Origin: Endomicrobium sp.
Lineage (GTDB): Bacteria > Elusimicrobiota > Endomicrobiia > Endomicrobiales > Endomicrobiaceae
Direction: 5' to 3'
NCBI GenBank assembly: GCA_031289585.1
Contig: JAITPF010000016.1
Coordinates: forward strand, 1-59,080
Length of the DNA stretch: 59,080 nt
In this document: positions 27,081 through 36,074 of the stretch, in pieces
Layout: every line of letters starts with the position of its first letter
Numbering within the stretch: the stretch's first letter is position 1
Position numbers and translations under genes: made by a program
Notes under the pieces: generated by a model
The model's input: only the letters and a program-made list of their open reading frames with translations
The model's database searches: none
Told to the model about the DNA's origin: nothing

Positions 27081-27086
27081 TATAAT
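27081..27086 (+). promoter_or_regulatory. TATAAT -10 box abutting nnrD
   Basis: A perfect TATAAT ends ten bases before ATG 27096, predicting a transcript with only about three untranslated bases. The -35 match (TTAGAG, 16 bp upstream) is poor and there is no Shine-Dalgarno. It belongs to the proposed leaderless set with folP and pbp1A. Confidence 0.4.
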
Positions 27087-27095
27087 AGCAATATT

Positions 27096-27932
27096 ATGAA
27101 AAGACAAGAAATAAAAAATTTCATTGTAAAATTAAAAAGAAAATCTGACAGCCATAAGTACGATTATGGTCATATTTTAGTGATTGCCGGTTCTAAGACT
27201 ATGCCAGGTGCAGGTGTATTGTGCTGTTTAGGGGCACTGCGTTCTGGAGCAGGACTTGTAACTTATGCTGTTGAAGATGATTTTTTAAATCAAGCCTGCG
27301 CAATGTCAAACCCTGAAACAATATTTTTTATATATAAAACAGCAATTGATATTCTTAACTATGCTCAATCTAGAAAAGTCTCATCTATTGTCATAGGACC
27401 CGGACTAAAAGCAGATTATGTATTTATTAAGAAAATTATTTCTTCAGTTGATATACCTGTTGTTTTAGATGCCTCAGGGCTTACTTGCTTTAATGGTATT
27501 GAAGATGAACTTAAAAACGCAAAAGCTAAACTTATAATAACACCACATTTAGGTGAATTCTCTAAACTTTTAAATATAAAAAGCGATACAATAAAAAATA
27601 ATAGAAAAAAAATAATAACAGATTTTGCAAAGAAAAATTCCCTTATTTGTGTTCTTAAAGGCAATAATACTCTTGTATTTTCTGGTAAAGAAATATATAA
27701 AAATGGTACTGGTACTCCAGCAATGGCAACAGCTGGAAGCGGTGATGTATTAAGCGGAGTAATATCTTCTTTTGTAAATATTACTGATAATGTATTTGAA
27801 GCTGTAAAGTTTGCAGTTTTTATACACGGGCTTGCAGGTGAACTTGCCGAAAAAGACAAAGGTACAACAGGTGTCATAGCAAGTGACATAGTGGAAAATA
27901 TTTGTTATGCTATAAAACAAATATCCTGTTAG
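27096..27932 (+). CDS. nnrD: ADP-dependent (S)-NAD(P)H-hydrate dehydratase
   Basis: Repairs hydrated NAD(P)H. The ribokinase-like domain shows YDYGHILVIAGSKTMPGA near the N-terminus, VIGPGLK, LIITPHLGEFSKLL and the catalytic GSGDVLSGVI. Only the dehydratase is present; the NnrE epimerase domain often fused to it is missing and no separate nnrE is nearby. The track start TTG 27075 is replaced here by ATG 27096, giving 278 residues. Confidence 0.92.
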   Translation: MKRQEIKNFIVKLKRKSDSHKYDYGHILVIAGSKTMPGAGVLCCLGALRSGAGLVTYAVEDDFLNQACAMSNPETIFFIYKTAIDILNYAQSRKVSSIVIGPGLKADYVFIKKIISSVDIPVVLDASGLTCFNGIEDELKNAKAKLIITPHLGEFSKLLNIKSDTIKNNRKKIITDFAKKNSLICVLKGNNTLVFSGKEIYKNGTGTPAMATAGSGDVLSGVISSFVNITDNVFEAVKFAVFIHGLAGELAEKDKGTTGVIASDIVENICYAIKQISC

Positions 27933-28007
27933 AGTCTATTTTAAGATTCTAATATGTTTTTGTTTGTAGTTTTATTTATATAAATAATAAAATTTTTGGA
28001 AATATAA

Positions 28008-29150
28008 ATGACAATAGAAAAAGAAATTATAGAAATAAGAAGACATATCCATAAAAATCCAGAACTTGGTGGAAATGAATATGAAACGGCAAAATTCATT
28101 GAATCAAAACTCGAAGAATTAAAAATACCATATAAACGTGTAGGTAAAACTGGAGTGATAGGCACATTGAAAGGCGTTAAGCATGGAAAAACAATAGCAT
28201 TAAGAGCAGATATAGATGCTTTGCCTGTTTATGAAAGCAACACTATTGAATATAAATCCAAAAACATAGGAATTATGCACGCTTGCGGACATGATGCGCA
28301 TGTTGCAATAATGCTTGGTACAGCAAAACTGTTGCAACAGCAAAATGAGTTAAAAGGTAATGTTAGATTTATTTTTCAACCAAGTGAAGAAACTTCAAAC
28401 GGTGCAAAAAATATGATTAAAAATGGCGCTTTAAAAAACCCGAATGTAGATTTTATTTTGGGAATACATGTAAATCCATGGATAAAGACAGGAAAAATCG
28501 GTTTAAAGTTTGGGACAATGATGGCAGCTGTTGATGAACTAAAATTAGAAATTATTGGCGAGATAGCACATGGCGCATATCCGCATAAAGGCAAAGACTC
28601 TTTAGTTGCAGTTTCTGAATTTATAAATATGGTTCAAAGTATTATCTCAAGAGAACTTGACCCATTAGAAAATGCAGTTATAACTTTTGGTAGAATTGAA
28701 GGGGGTGATGCATATAATATAATCTGTAAAAAAGTAACAATAAACGGAACAGTAAGAACTTTTAATAAAGAAACAAGAGGTTTAATAAAAGCTAGTATTT
28801 TAAAAAAACTTAAAGCTATAGAAACAGCTTATGGTGTTAAAAGTGTTGTCAAATATAACGAAATAGGAAGTCCTTTAATTAATACTTATGAAATTACAAA
28901 AGTATGTGTTGAAACTGCTGAAGAATTTTACGGAAAAGATAATGTTGAAATATTAGAAAAACCATCTATGGGTGGAGAAGACTTTGCCGAATACTTAAGT
29001 GTAGTATCTGGCAATTTTATTTATATAGGCACTTCTAAAGATAAATATACCTCGTATCCTTGGCACCACAGCAATTTCAATATCGATGAATCTGCTCTCC
29101 CAAAAGCTGCAAAATACATTGCATATACTGTAGATAAGTTTTTGAAATAA
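28008..29150 (+). CDS. M20-family amidohydrolase (N-acyl amino acid deacylase type)
   Basis: A 380-residue metallopeptidase-like hydrolase of the M20D / hippurate hydrolase group. Metal-binding signatures are ALRADIDALP, GIMHACGHDAHVAIMLG, FIFQPSEET and GGEDFAEYL, with the dimerisation domain at about 180-290. It probably removes an acyl group from an amino acid or a small peptide derivative; the exact substrate cannot be read. GGAAA precedes ATG 28008 by about 9 bases. It is a single gene between nnrD and hipBA. Confidence 0.88.
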   Translation: MTIEKEIIEIRRHIHKNPELGGNEYETAKFIESKLEELKIPYKRVGKTGVIGTLKGVKHGKTIALRADIDALPVYESNTIEYKSKNIGIMHACGHDAHVAIMLGTAKLLQQQNELKGNVRFIFQPSEETSNGAKNMIKNGALKNPNVDFILGIHVNPWIKTGKIGLKFGTMMAAVDELKLEIIGEIAHGAYPHKGKDSLVAVSEFINMVQSIISRELDPLENAVITFGRIEGGDAYNIICKKVTINGTVRTFNKETRGLIKASILKKLKAIETAYGVKSVVKYNEIGSPLINTYEITKVCVETAEEFYGKDNVEILEKPSMGGEDFAEYLSVVSGNFIYIGTSKDKYTSYPWHHSNFNIDESALPKAAKYIAYTVDKFLK

Positions 29151-29180
29151 TAATAAAATCAAAAACTATTTGTTACTTTG

Positions 29181-29208
29181 AACTTGATTTATGGTTTGTT
29201 ATCAAGTT
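29181..29208 (+). promoter_or_regulatory. AACTTGAT/ATCAAGTT inverted repeat upstream of hipBA
   Basis: Two 8-bp arms separated by 12 bp lie about 140 bp before hipB, and another AACTTGAT occurs near 29267. It might be an operator or the terminator of the preceding gene. There is no T run, so an operator is favoured slightly. Confidence 0.3.
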
Positions 29209-29294
29209 ATTTGTGGTGCTTTGTCAATAACAGTTTCACTCAATTGTTTTGCATGAACTTAACACCAACTTGATAATTTAATTTAAATATATTA

Positions 29295-29326
29295 AAATAT
29301 AGTTAATCAAATAATAAATATAGTTT
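29295..29326 (+). promoter_or_regulatory. Tandem AAATATAGTT repeats before hipB
   Basis: Two AAATATAGTT copies (29295-29304 and 29317-29326) are 22 bp apart, two helical turns, within 20-50 bp of the hipB start. Antitoxins of this type repress their own promoter, so these are candidate HipB sites. The spacing argument is inference. Confidence 0.35.
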
Positions 29327-29344
29327 AATATCATTTGGTAAAAT

Positions 29345-29668
29345 ATGAGTAAAAAAATACACTTGCCTATCCCTGTAATCAGCATTTTGCGTAAACTTGG
29401 AAAAGATATAAACAATGCACGTCGTCGTCGTCGTATTCCTATGCGTCTTATGGCGAAACGAGCAGGGATTACTGAAGTTACCCTTGGAAAAATTGAAAAA
29501 GGAAATCCGTCAACATCAATGGCAGGATATGCTTCTGTTTTGTTTATTTTAGGCTTAACCGATAAATTACGCGATATTGCAGATGCAAATAATGATTTAA
29601 CAGGTCGCATATTGGAAGAGGAAAATTTACCACAACGCATTCATATACAAAACAAAAATAAAGGTTAG
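29345..29668 (+). CDS. hipB: HipB-type XRE antitoxin
   Basis: The 107-residue protein has a helix-turn-helix of XRE type (MRLMAKRAGITEVTLGKIEKG, about 38-58) after a strikingly Arg-rich stretch (ARRRRRIP). It is encoded 3 bp upstream of hipA. In known HipBA pairs the antitoxin binds the kinase and represses the operon. The C-terminal tail (LEEENLPQRIHIQNKN) is longer than the bare domain and may contact HipA. Confidence 0.85.
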   Translation: MSKKIHLPIPVISILRKLGKDINNARRRRRIPMRLMAKRAGITEVTLGKIEKGNPSTSMAGYASVLFILGLTDKLRDIADANNDLTGRILEEENLPQRIHIQNKNKG

Positions 29669-29671
29669 ACA

Positions 29672-30928
29672 ATGAGCAGCAAAGAAATTTACGTTTCAAT
29701 ATCGCTTCAAGGTAAAACTTATATTGTAGGCAGACTTTGGGGACATTCAAGAAATGGAAGACAAAGTGCTTCTTTTGAATATGATAAAAACTGGTTAAAT
29801 AATCCTGAAAAGTTTGCTTTAGAGCCTGCATTAAATTTAACGGAAGGCACTGTGCATACACCTGAAAGCCATATACTTTTCGGTTCAATCGGAGATTCTG
29901 CTCCTGATCGTTGGGGACGCGTATTGATGAGGCGAGCGGAAACAATTAGAGCAAAACAAACAAATGAAACACCTCGTACATTAACTGAAATGGATTATCT
30001 TCTTGGTGTAAATGATTTTGCCCGTCAGGGAGCTTTGAGATTTTCATCAACTCCAACTGCTCCATACTTAAAAGAAAGTGATAATAATTCTATTCCTCCT
30101 TTAATTGAACTGCCTAAACTTCTTTCTGCTGCGGAAAGTTTTGTAAAATCAAGTGAAAATGCAGAAGAATTAAAACTTCTTCTTGATCCGGGATCATCGC
30201 TTGGCGGTGCTAGACCAAAGGCTTCTGTAATAGATAAAGATAAAACTCTTGCCATTGCAAAATTTCCAAAAAAAGATGATGAAACAAACACTGTGCTTTG
30301 GGAAGCCGTAGCTTTATCTCTTGCAAAAGATGCAAAGATAAATACGCCTGTTTGGAAAGTTGAAACAATTCTCAACAAACCGATTTTAATTATCAAACGT
30401 TTTGACAGGAAAAACAAAAACCGCATACCTTTTCTTTCTGCAATGAGCATGCTACAAGCAAAAGATAACGAGCAGCACAGTTATCTTGAAATTGCGTATT
30501 CCTTGGCAGAATACGGAGCCGTCCCTGCTGAAGATATAAAAGAGCTTTTCAGGCGCGTTATATTTAATATTCTCATTTCAAATACTGATGACCATTTACG
30601 CAATCACGGCTTTCTTTATGAAAGTAAAAAAGGCTGGCGACTTTCGCCAGTTTATGATGTAAATCCAACGCCAGCACAAATAAAAGAACACATTTTATCC
30701 ACTTCTATTGACTTCAACAGTAATCAGGCATCATTGGATACGGCATTATCCGTCGCAGAAGAATTCAGATTGTCAAAAGAAAAAGCTGTATTGATAATTA
30801 AGGAAGTTGCAAATGCAGTTACTAGTTGGAGAAAGACAGCAAAAAAGTTTAACCTGTCTGACAAGGAAATAGAATATATGTCTTACGCTTTTGAACACAG
30901 TGAAGCAGCAAAAGCAAAAAATCTTTAA
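29672..30928 (+). CDS. hipA: HipA-family serine/threonine kinase toxin
   Basis: The 418-residue kinase has the HipA N-terminal subdomain 1 (about 1-110, with GDSAPDRWGR), a Gly-rich loop SSLGGARPKAS near 175, and kinase motifs NILISNTDDHLRNHGFLY (catalytic Asp) and LSPVYDVNPTP (metal-binding Asp). Classic HipA phosphorylates glutamyl-tRNA synthetase and stops growth; this subfamily's target is unknown. Residues look intact. An IS30 transposase tail follows, suggesting transfer or rearrangement here. Confidence 0.9.
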   Translation: MSSKEIYVSISLQGKTYIVGRLWGHSRNGRQSASFEYDKNWLNNPEKFALEPALNLTEGTVHTPESHILFGSIGDSAPDRWGRVLMRRAETIRAKQTNETPRTLTEMDYLLGVNDFARQGALRFSSTPTAPYLKESDNNSIPPLIELPKLLSAAESFVKSSENAEELKLLLDPGSSLGGARPKASVIDKDKTLAIAKFPKKDDETNTVLWEAVALSLAKDAKINTPVWKVETILNKPILIIKRFDRKNKNRIPFLSAMSMLQAKDNEQHSYLEIAYSLAEYGAVPAEDIKELFRRVIFNILISNTDDHLRNHGFLYESKKGWRLSPVYDVNPTPAQIKEHILSTSIDFNSNQASLDTALSVAEEFRLSKEKAVLIIKEVANAVTSWRKTAKKFNLSDKEIEYMSYAFEHSEAAKAKNL

Positions 30929-30982
30929 TTTAATATGATAAAATATATTGTTGGACTTACAGTCTTATAAGATGTCTTTTTA

Positions 30983-31123
30983 CCTAAAGGCACCTATTTT
31001 GATAATATAGACGGCAAACAAATTGCGCAAATAGAATTTTGGTTAAATAACAGACCAAGAAAATGCCTCAATTATTTTACAACTCAGGAGGTTTTTAATT
31101 CTACCGTTGCATCAGCAACTTGA
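30983..31123 (+). mobile_element. IS30-family transposase C-terminal remnant
   Basis: One + frame reads PKGTYFDNIDGKQIAQIEFW then LNNRPRKCLNYFTTQEVFN and stops at 31121-31123. The KGTxF and WLNNRPRKxLxxxTPxEVF motifs are the end of IS30-type DDE transposases. The rest of the gene and the inverted repeats are gone. It lies between hipA and nfnA and its last codons overlap the over-extended ORF at 31107. Confidence 0.85.
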
Positions 31124-31142
31124 TTTCGCTATTGAGGGAAAA

Positions 31143-31988
31143 ATGTATAAAATTGTAAGCAAAAAAGAAATTAGTTCAAAAATAAAAAGTTATGAAATCT
31201 ATGCTCCCGAAATTGCAAAAAACGCAAAGGCTGGACAGTTTATTATGTTTAGAATTGATGATAGAGGTGAACGTGTTCCTTTAACCATAGCTGGAACAAA
31301 TCCCGAAAGAGGTTTAGTTAGAATAATTTTTCAGGAAGTAGGAAAAAGTACGATGCATCTTGCTTCTCTTTGCGAAGGTGATTTCATAAAAGATTTTGCT
31401 GGACCTTTAGGACATCCTACAAAAATCAAAAAGTATGGGACAGTTGTTGCTGTTGCTGGAGGTGTAGGGACAGCTGAAGTTCTTCCAGTTATAAAAGAGC
31501 TTAAAAAAGTTGAAAATAAAATTATTACTATAGTTGGAGCTAGATGTAAAGATTTAATAATACTTGAAGATGAATTAAAACAAGAAAGTGATTTGCTTCT
31601 TTTTGCTACAAATGATGGAACTTGTGGCATAAAAGGATTTGTTACAGACGCTTTAAAAGATATCATAAATAAAGAAATAGTGGATGTAGTATATGCAATA
31701 GGACCAGTACAGATGATGAGGGCTGTTGCAGAACTTACAAGGGAAAAACATATAGAAACTATAGTTTCTTTAAATCCTATAATGCTTGACGGAACGGGAA
31801 TGTGTGGAGCGTGTAGGGTTACTGTTGATGGCAAGACAAAGTTTGCTTGTGTTGATGGTCCGGAATTTGATGCGCATTCTGTACACTGGGAAGAACTTAT
31901 CTCAAGACTTGAACTTTTTAAAGATTTTGAAAAAATATCTATTGATAAATTTAAATATTATCAGGAGTGCCAATGTCGCAAAAAGTAA
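31143..31988 (+). CDS. nfnA: NADH-dependent ferredoxin:NADP+ oxidoreductase, small subunit
   Basis: An FNR-like flavoprotein (281 residues): FAD-binding segment GERVPLTIAGTN, NAD-binding VVAVAGGVGTAEVLP, and a [2Fe-2S] site in DGTGMCGACRVTVDGKTKFAC. With the next gene it matches NfnAB / SudBA, the electron-bifurcating transhydrogenase linking NADH, ferredoxin and NADPH. The track start TTG 31107 falls in the IS30 relic; ATG 31143 has GAGGG upstream and starts MYKIVSKKEIS. It overlaps nfnB by 16 bp. Confidence 0.88.
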   Translation: MYKIVSKKEISSKIKSYEIYAPEIAKNAKAGQFIMFRIDDRGERVPLTIAGTNPERGLVRIIFQEVGKSTMHLASLCEGDFIKDFAGPLGHPTKIKKYGTVVAVAGGVGTAEVLPVIKELKKVENKIITIVGARCKDLIILEDELKQESDLLLFATNDGTCGIKGFVTDALKDIINKEIVDVVYAIGPVQMMRAVAELTREKHIETIVSLNPIMLDGTGMCGACRVTVDGKTKFACVDGPEFDAHSVHWEELISRLELFKDFEKISIDKFKYYQECQCRKK

Positions 31989-33349
31989 AAATGCCTGAAA
32001 GGGATCCGCAAGTAAGAAAAAGAGATTTTAAACAGGTAAATATTGGCTATTGTCAAGATGAAATGCTTAGAGAAGCAAAAAGATGCTTGCAATGTAAGAA
32101 TCCTATGTGTTGTCGCGGTTGTCCTGTTGAAATTGATATCCCAGTTTTTATAAAGCACCTTGCTGAAAATAATCCAGACAAAGCTATGAAAGTTTTGAAA
32201 GAAAAAAATAATCTTTCTGCTGTATGCGGTAGGGTCTGTCCGCAGGAAAATCAATGTGAGAAATTTTGTATTTTAGCAAAAAATAGTGAAAGTATTAGTA
32301 TTGGGAATTTAGAAAGGTATGCGGCAGATGTTACAGCTAAAAATAATGATGACAGTACAATAATTGAAAGAAATGGCATAAAAATTGCTGTTGTGGGCTC
32401 AGGACCAGCAGGCCTTACATGTGGTGGTGATTTGTTAAAAATGGGATATGATGTTACCGTTTACGAATCATTACATGATACTGGTGGTGTTTTGCGTTAT
32501 GGTATTCCTGAATTCAGACTTCCGAAAGCAGTTTTAGATATAGAAATAAACAATTTAAAGAAACTTGGAATGAAAATAATTTTGAATACTCTTATTGGAA
32601 GAATAAAAACGATAAAAGAATTATTTGACGATGGGTATAAAGCTATATTTGTTGCAGTGGGTGCGGGTCTTCCTGTATTTCCTAGAATAGAAGGTGAAAA
32701 TTTTAATCGCATTTACTGTTCAAATGAATTCTTAGTACGTGTAAATCTTATGCATTCTTTTGATTTTCCAGAATATGATACACCTGTGTATAAAGGTAGA
32801 AATGTTGTAGTTATTGGCGGTGGAAATACCGCAATGGATTCAGCAAGAACAGCGATGAGACTTGGCGCAGAAAGTGTCAGACTTATTTATAGAAGAACAG
32901 AGAACGAGATGCCTGCAAGAAAAGAAGAACGGATGCATGCAAAAGAAGAAGGCGTAGAATTTATACCTTTAACAAATCCTGTAAAATTTATAGGGGATGA
33001 AAGAAAATTTGTTAAAGCTGTTGAGTGTGTAAAGATGGAACTTGGTGAAACTGACGATTCCGGAAGAAAACGTGCTAATATAATTAATGGATCTAATTAT
33101 ACAATAGAAACTGACATGGTTATTTTAGCTTTAGGATTGTACCCCAATCCAATTTTGCCGTTACTTACTAAAGGGCTAAATACTGATAAACAAGGTTACC
33201 TTATAATTGACGATAATTATATGACTTCTATCCCGGGTATTTTTGCAGGTGGTGATATTGTCGGTGGAGATACTGTTATAGAAGCAATGGGAATGGGGAA
33301 AAAAGCAGCAAGAGCAATAGCAAATTATTTTAATAATAATAATATATGA
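31973..33349 (+). CDS. nfnB: NfnB / glutamate synthase small-subunit-like flavoprotein
   Basis: The 458-residue protein has two [4Fe-4S]-type Cys groups at the N-terminus (CLQCKNPMCCRGCPVEIDIP; CGRVCPQENQCEKFC), an FAD Rossmann motif VVGSGPAGLTCGGDLL and an NADPH motif VIGGGNTAMDSARTAMRLG. The pairing with nfnA makes the bifurcating transhydrogenase more likely than a glutamate synthase subunit, since no large subunit is present. AGGAG precedes ATG 31973 by six bases; the track GTG 31967 is too close to it. Confidence 0.88.
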   Translation: MSQKVKMPERDPQVRKRDFKQVNIGYCQDEMLREAKRCLQCKNPMCCRGCPVEIDIPVFIKHLAENNPDKAMKVLKEKNNLSAVCGRVCPQENQCEKFCILAKNSESISIGNLERYAADVTAKNNDDSTIIERNGIKIAVVGSGPAGLTCGGDLLKMGYDVTVYESLHDTGGVLRYGIPEFRLPKAVLDIEINNLKKLGMKIILNTLIGRIKTIKELFDDGYKAIFVAVGAGLPVFPRIEGENFNRIYCSNEFLVRVNLMHSFDFPEYDTPVYKGRNVVVIGGGNTAMDSARTAMRLGAESVRLIYRRTENEMPARKEERMHAKEEGVEFIPLTNPVKFIGDERKFVKAVECVKMELGETDDSGRKRANIINGSNYTIETDMVILALGLYPNPILPLLTKGLNTDKQGYLIIDDNYMTSIPGIFAGGDIVGGDTVIEAMGMGKKAARAIANYFNNNNI

Positions 33350-33421
33350 AAGTTATAAACAACTCACGTTAATTTTGATATAAATAGTATAAAAAGAAAA
33401 ACAACCAATTTTATTTCCACA

Positions 33422-35215
33422 TTATTTTTTGAGATCTAAAGTCCTAACATCATTCAATAATGCTGTTATGGAAATTTTATCTAGATTTACAGAAGCGAAT
33501 TTGTAAAAGTTAAGTGTTTCTAATATTCTTATTATTTCTGAAATTTTTTCTTCACTTACCCCCTTTCTTCTTAAATTATCTAGTATTTGAGCGTTTTGTA
33601 AATTATCTGATACTATGTTGGTTTTAATATTTATGATTTCAATTAAAGCTTGATAAATTAATTCCAATGAAACTACAAAATTATCTCTAGAAATTTCTGT
33701 TTCAGCTTCTTTTATAAATTTTTGCGCTTTAACAAAATAAGAATTCCTTAATTTTTTAAATGGATTTCTGAATATTTTATTTACACATATTTTATAACCT
33801 GCACTTAAAATGAATAATACAACAAAAGGAATAAATAATAAATAGAACTTAGACTTTTCTATAAGATACCCTTTATATAAATTAAGTGTTTTTATCTGTT
33901 TATTATAATTTATGTCTTTACGTACTACATCTCTTTTTGATTTATTTTTAGAATTTTCTTCAAAATGTACGGCAGCTCCTTTTACTGTGATTTTATGTGG
34001 TTGAGTTTCTACTGTTTTATACTGTTTTTTTATTGGATTAAAAAAAGAAAGTTTTGCTACAGGTATTTCTTTTTCGCCTGAAACGAGTGGAATAAATATT
34101 GTTTTAAATTCTTTTAAATTGTCTAAAGTATTTGCAACTATAGTATCATATTTTCTAAAATCGTCATAATTATTAAAATTTATACTGCTTACGCTTTTCA
34201 TATTACCGTTACCACTTACAGTTACAGTTAAAATCACAGGTTCATTTGTATTGACATCGTTTTTATCAACAGAAGCTTTAATTTTAAAATCGCCTATAGT
34301 ACCAGAAAAATCCATCGGTTTTCCTTCCTGAGGGATAGGAATAACTCTTACTTCTATTTTGTTGGTTTCTAAAACTTTAGTTTGTCGTCGTCCCATATTT
34401 GAAAAAAGACTAAAAAAATCGTCCATTTCTGATGAAGACGAAAAGTCCGTAATTGCTATTTTGAGTTTTGCAGGTAAAATTGTTTTTCCCCCTATCCCAA
34501 TAGGGTATAAAGTTGTTTCTATTTCATCAACGCGGTAATTTGAACCGTCTATAATCTCAAAATAACTTTTAGATTTTGAGCCATCATTCCAAAAACCTGA
34601 AAAATCCGGAGGATAGTATTCAGGATTTGATATTAAATCAACATTAGTATAAAAACTGAACTTATAAATTAGCTTTTCATTTTCATAAGCGTTTTTCTTA
34701 TTTATAGAAGCTTTCACAAAAGCTTTCCCTTGCGAATTTGATGAAGACTGCCGACGCGACTGTTGTTGATTATTTGCTATAGAAAGATTTTGAGTGTTAT
34801 GAGAGTTAACATTCTGAGAATGGACGCTTTGAGCCGGTGTAACTTCAATTTCAACACTTTCTGTTAAGTAGGTTTTATCATTAAATGTTATTTTAGCAGG
34901 CTGTATTGTAAATTTCCCTATTTTTTTTGGATTTAAAGTATATTTATATGTTACATTCACATTTGTCTTACCATTTACTATGGACATACTTTGCGAAGTA
35001 GTTGTTCCAAGCCTATTAAATTCTGCTATAGAACCAACCTGGTGTTTAGGAAAAGCTGTACCATCACCACTTATCGTAATTGAATATATAAAAGACTCGT
35101 TTAATGGGATAGTATTTTTATCAACAGATGCCTTAAAAGAAATGACATCAGCATATATTGTTATAACAGGTACAAAAAGTAATAGTGTAGTTTTACACAA
35201 TATCTTCTTAAACAT
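33422..35215 (-). CDS. batD: BatD-family protein (oxygen tolerance/aerotolerance type)
   Basis: The 597-residue protein has a signal peptide (LLLFVPVITIYA), two or more immunoglobulin-like beta domains of the BatD family (FKASVDKNTIPLNESFIYSITISGDG and a second copy FKIKASVDKNDVNTNEPVILTVTVSGNG near 320), one membrane helix at about 455-480 and a cytosolic helical tail. BatD works with MoxR and von Willebrand proteins BatA/BatB, which are not in this window. The TPR gene just upstream fits BatC. Function remains poorly defined even in model organisms. Confidence 0.88.
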   Translation of the reverse strand: MFKKILCKTTLLLFVPVITIYADVISFKASVDKNTIPLNESFIYSITISGDGTAFPKHQVGSIAEFNRLGTTTSQSMSIVNGKTNVNVTYKYTLNPKKIGKFTIQPAKITFNDKTYLTESVEIEVTPAQSVHSQNVNSHNTQNLSIANNQQQSRRQSSSNSQGKAFVKASINKKNAYENEKLIYKFSFYTNVDLISNPEYYPPDFSGFWNDGSKSKSYFEIIDGSNYRVDEIETTLYPIGIGGKTILPAKLKIAITDFSSSSEMDDFFSLFSNMGRRQTKVLETNKIEVRVIPIPQEGKPMDFSGTIGDFKIKASVDKNDVNTNEPVILTVTVSGNGNMKSVSSINFNNYDDFRKYDTIVANTLDNLKEFKTIFIPLVSGEKEIPVAKLSFFNPIKKQYKTVETQPHKITVKGAAVHFEENSKNKSKRDVVRKDINYNKQIKTLNLYKGYLIEKSKFYLLFIPFVVLFILSAGYKICVNKIFRNPFKKLRNSYFVKAQKFIKEAETEISRDNFVVSLELIYQALIEIINIKTNIVSDNLQNAQILDNLRRKGVSEEKISEIIRILETLNFYKFASVNLDKISITALLNDVRTLDLKK

Positions 35216-35216
35216 T

Positions 35217-36038
35217 TTACCAGTCCTCTTGAGGTTGGCTTAGCAGCGGTTTTTTATTTTTGTTTCTCAATTTGTTTGCATTTTTATCGGTTTCATTATA
35301 ATAATTTAAAAACATTGAAGTTGGCGTATTTTTTCTGTCTTCTTTCTTTTCTTGCTGCTGAATTGCTAAAGATTCTTTTTGCGTTCCTGTATTTTGTTCT
35401 TTTTTATTTTTATCGTTTTGTTCCTTTTGGTTCTTTGAATCTTGCTTTTGCTGGTTATTGTTATTTTCTTTATCTTGTTGTTTATCATCTTGCTTCTTTT
35501 GTTGATTCTGTTTATCGTCTTGCTTGTTATTCTTATTATCTTTATCTTGATTTTTATTATTATTCTGATTGTTTTTCTCGTTTAATTTCAGTAATGCTAC
35601 TTCAAAATTATATTTTGCATCTTTATCGTTTGGATTTAATTTTAATGCTTCTTTATATAAATCAGCCGCTTTTTGAAAATCATTTTTCTTATACTCAATA
35701 TTTCCTAAATCATATAAAGCTGCAAACTTTACCTCTTTATTAGCGTCTGAAGAATTTAACACTGTATTATATTTTGTTTGAGCTTCATCAAACTTGTTTA
35801 GTTTATATTCCGCACTTGCGGCATTATTTAACAAATTATAATTACTAGGCAGTTTTTCAAGTTCTTTATTAAATTTTTCAGATGCGGCTTCAAAATTACC
35901 ATCATTAAAATATTTTACAGCTTTATTATTCCCTTTTATATTTCTCCGCGAAAAAATTAAAAGAAAAATTAATAAAACTATTAACAATATTAAAATAGAC
36001 ATTTTTAATTGTAAATTTTTTTGAACTGTACTTGCCAT
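35217..36038 (-). CDS. TPR protein with membrane anchor and N/K/Q-rich tail (BatC-like)
   Basis: After a membrane helix (MSILILLIVLLIFLLIF) come about three TPR units (YFNDGNFEAASEKFNKELEK; YKLNKFDEAQTKYNTVL; YKKNDFQKAADLYKEALKL), then about 80 residues almost entirely Asn, Lys, Gln and Asp, and a short TPTSMFLNYYNETDKNANK end. The track start at 36131 lies in a dispersed repeat, so ATG 36038 (MASTVQKN) is preferred; it gives 273 residues. It is one base from batD and is probably cotranscribed, matching BatC. Confidence 0.75.
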   Translation of the reverse strand: MASTVQKNLQLKMSILILLIVLLIFLLIFSRRNIKGNNKAVKYFNDGNFEAASEKFNKELEKLPSNYNLLNNAASAEYKLNKFDEAQTKYNTVLNSSDANKEVKFAALYDLGNIEYKKNDFQKAADLYKEALKLNPNDKDAKYNFEVALLKLNEKNNQNNNKNQDKDNKNNKQDDKQNQQKKQDDKQQDKENNNNQQKQDSKNQKEQNDKNKKEQNTGTQKESLAIQQQEKKEDRKNTPTSMFLNYYNETDKNANKLRNKNKKPLLSQPQEDW

Positions 36039-36074
36039 TATAAATATCCCATATAGAAAAATGAGAACAAAAAA

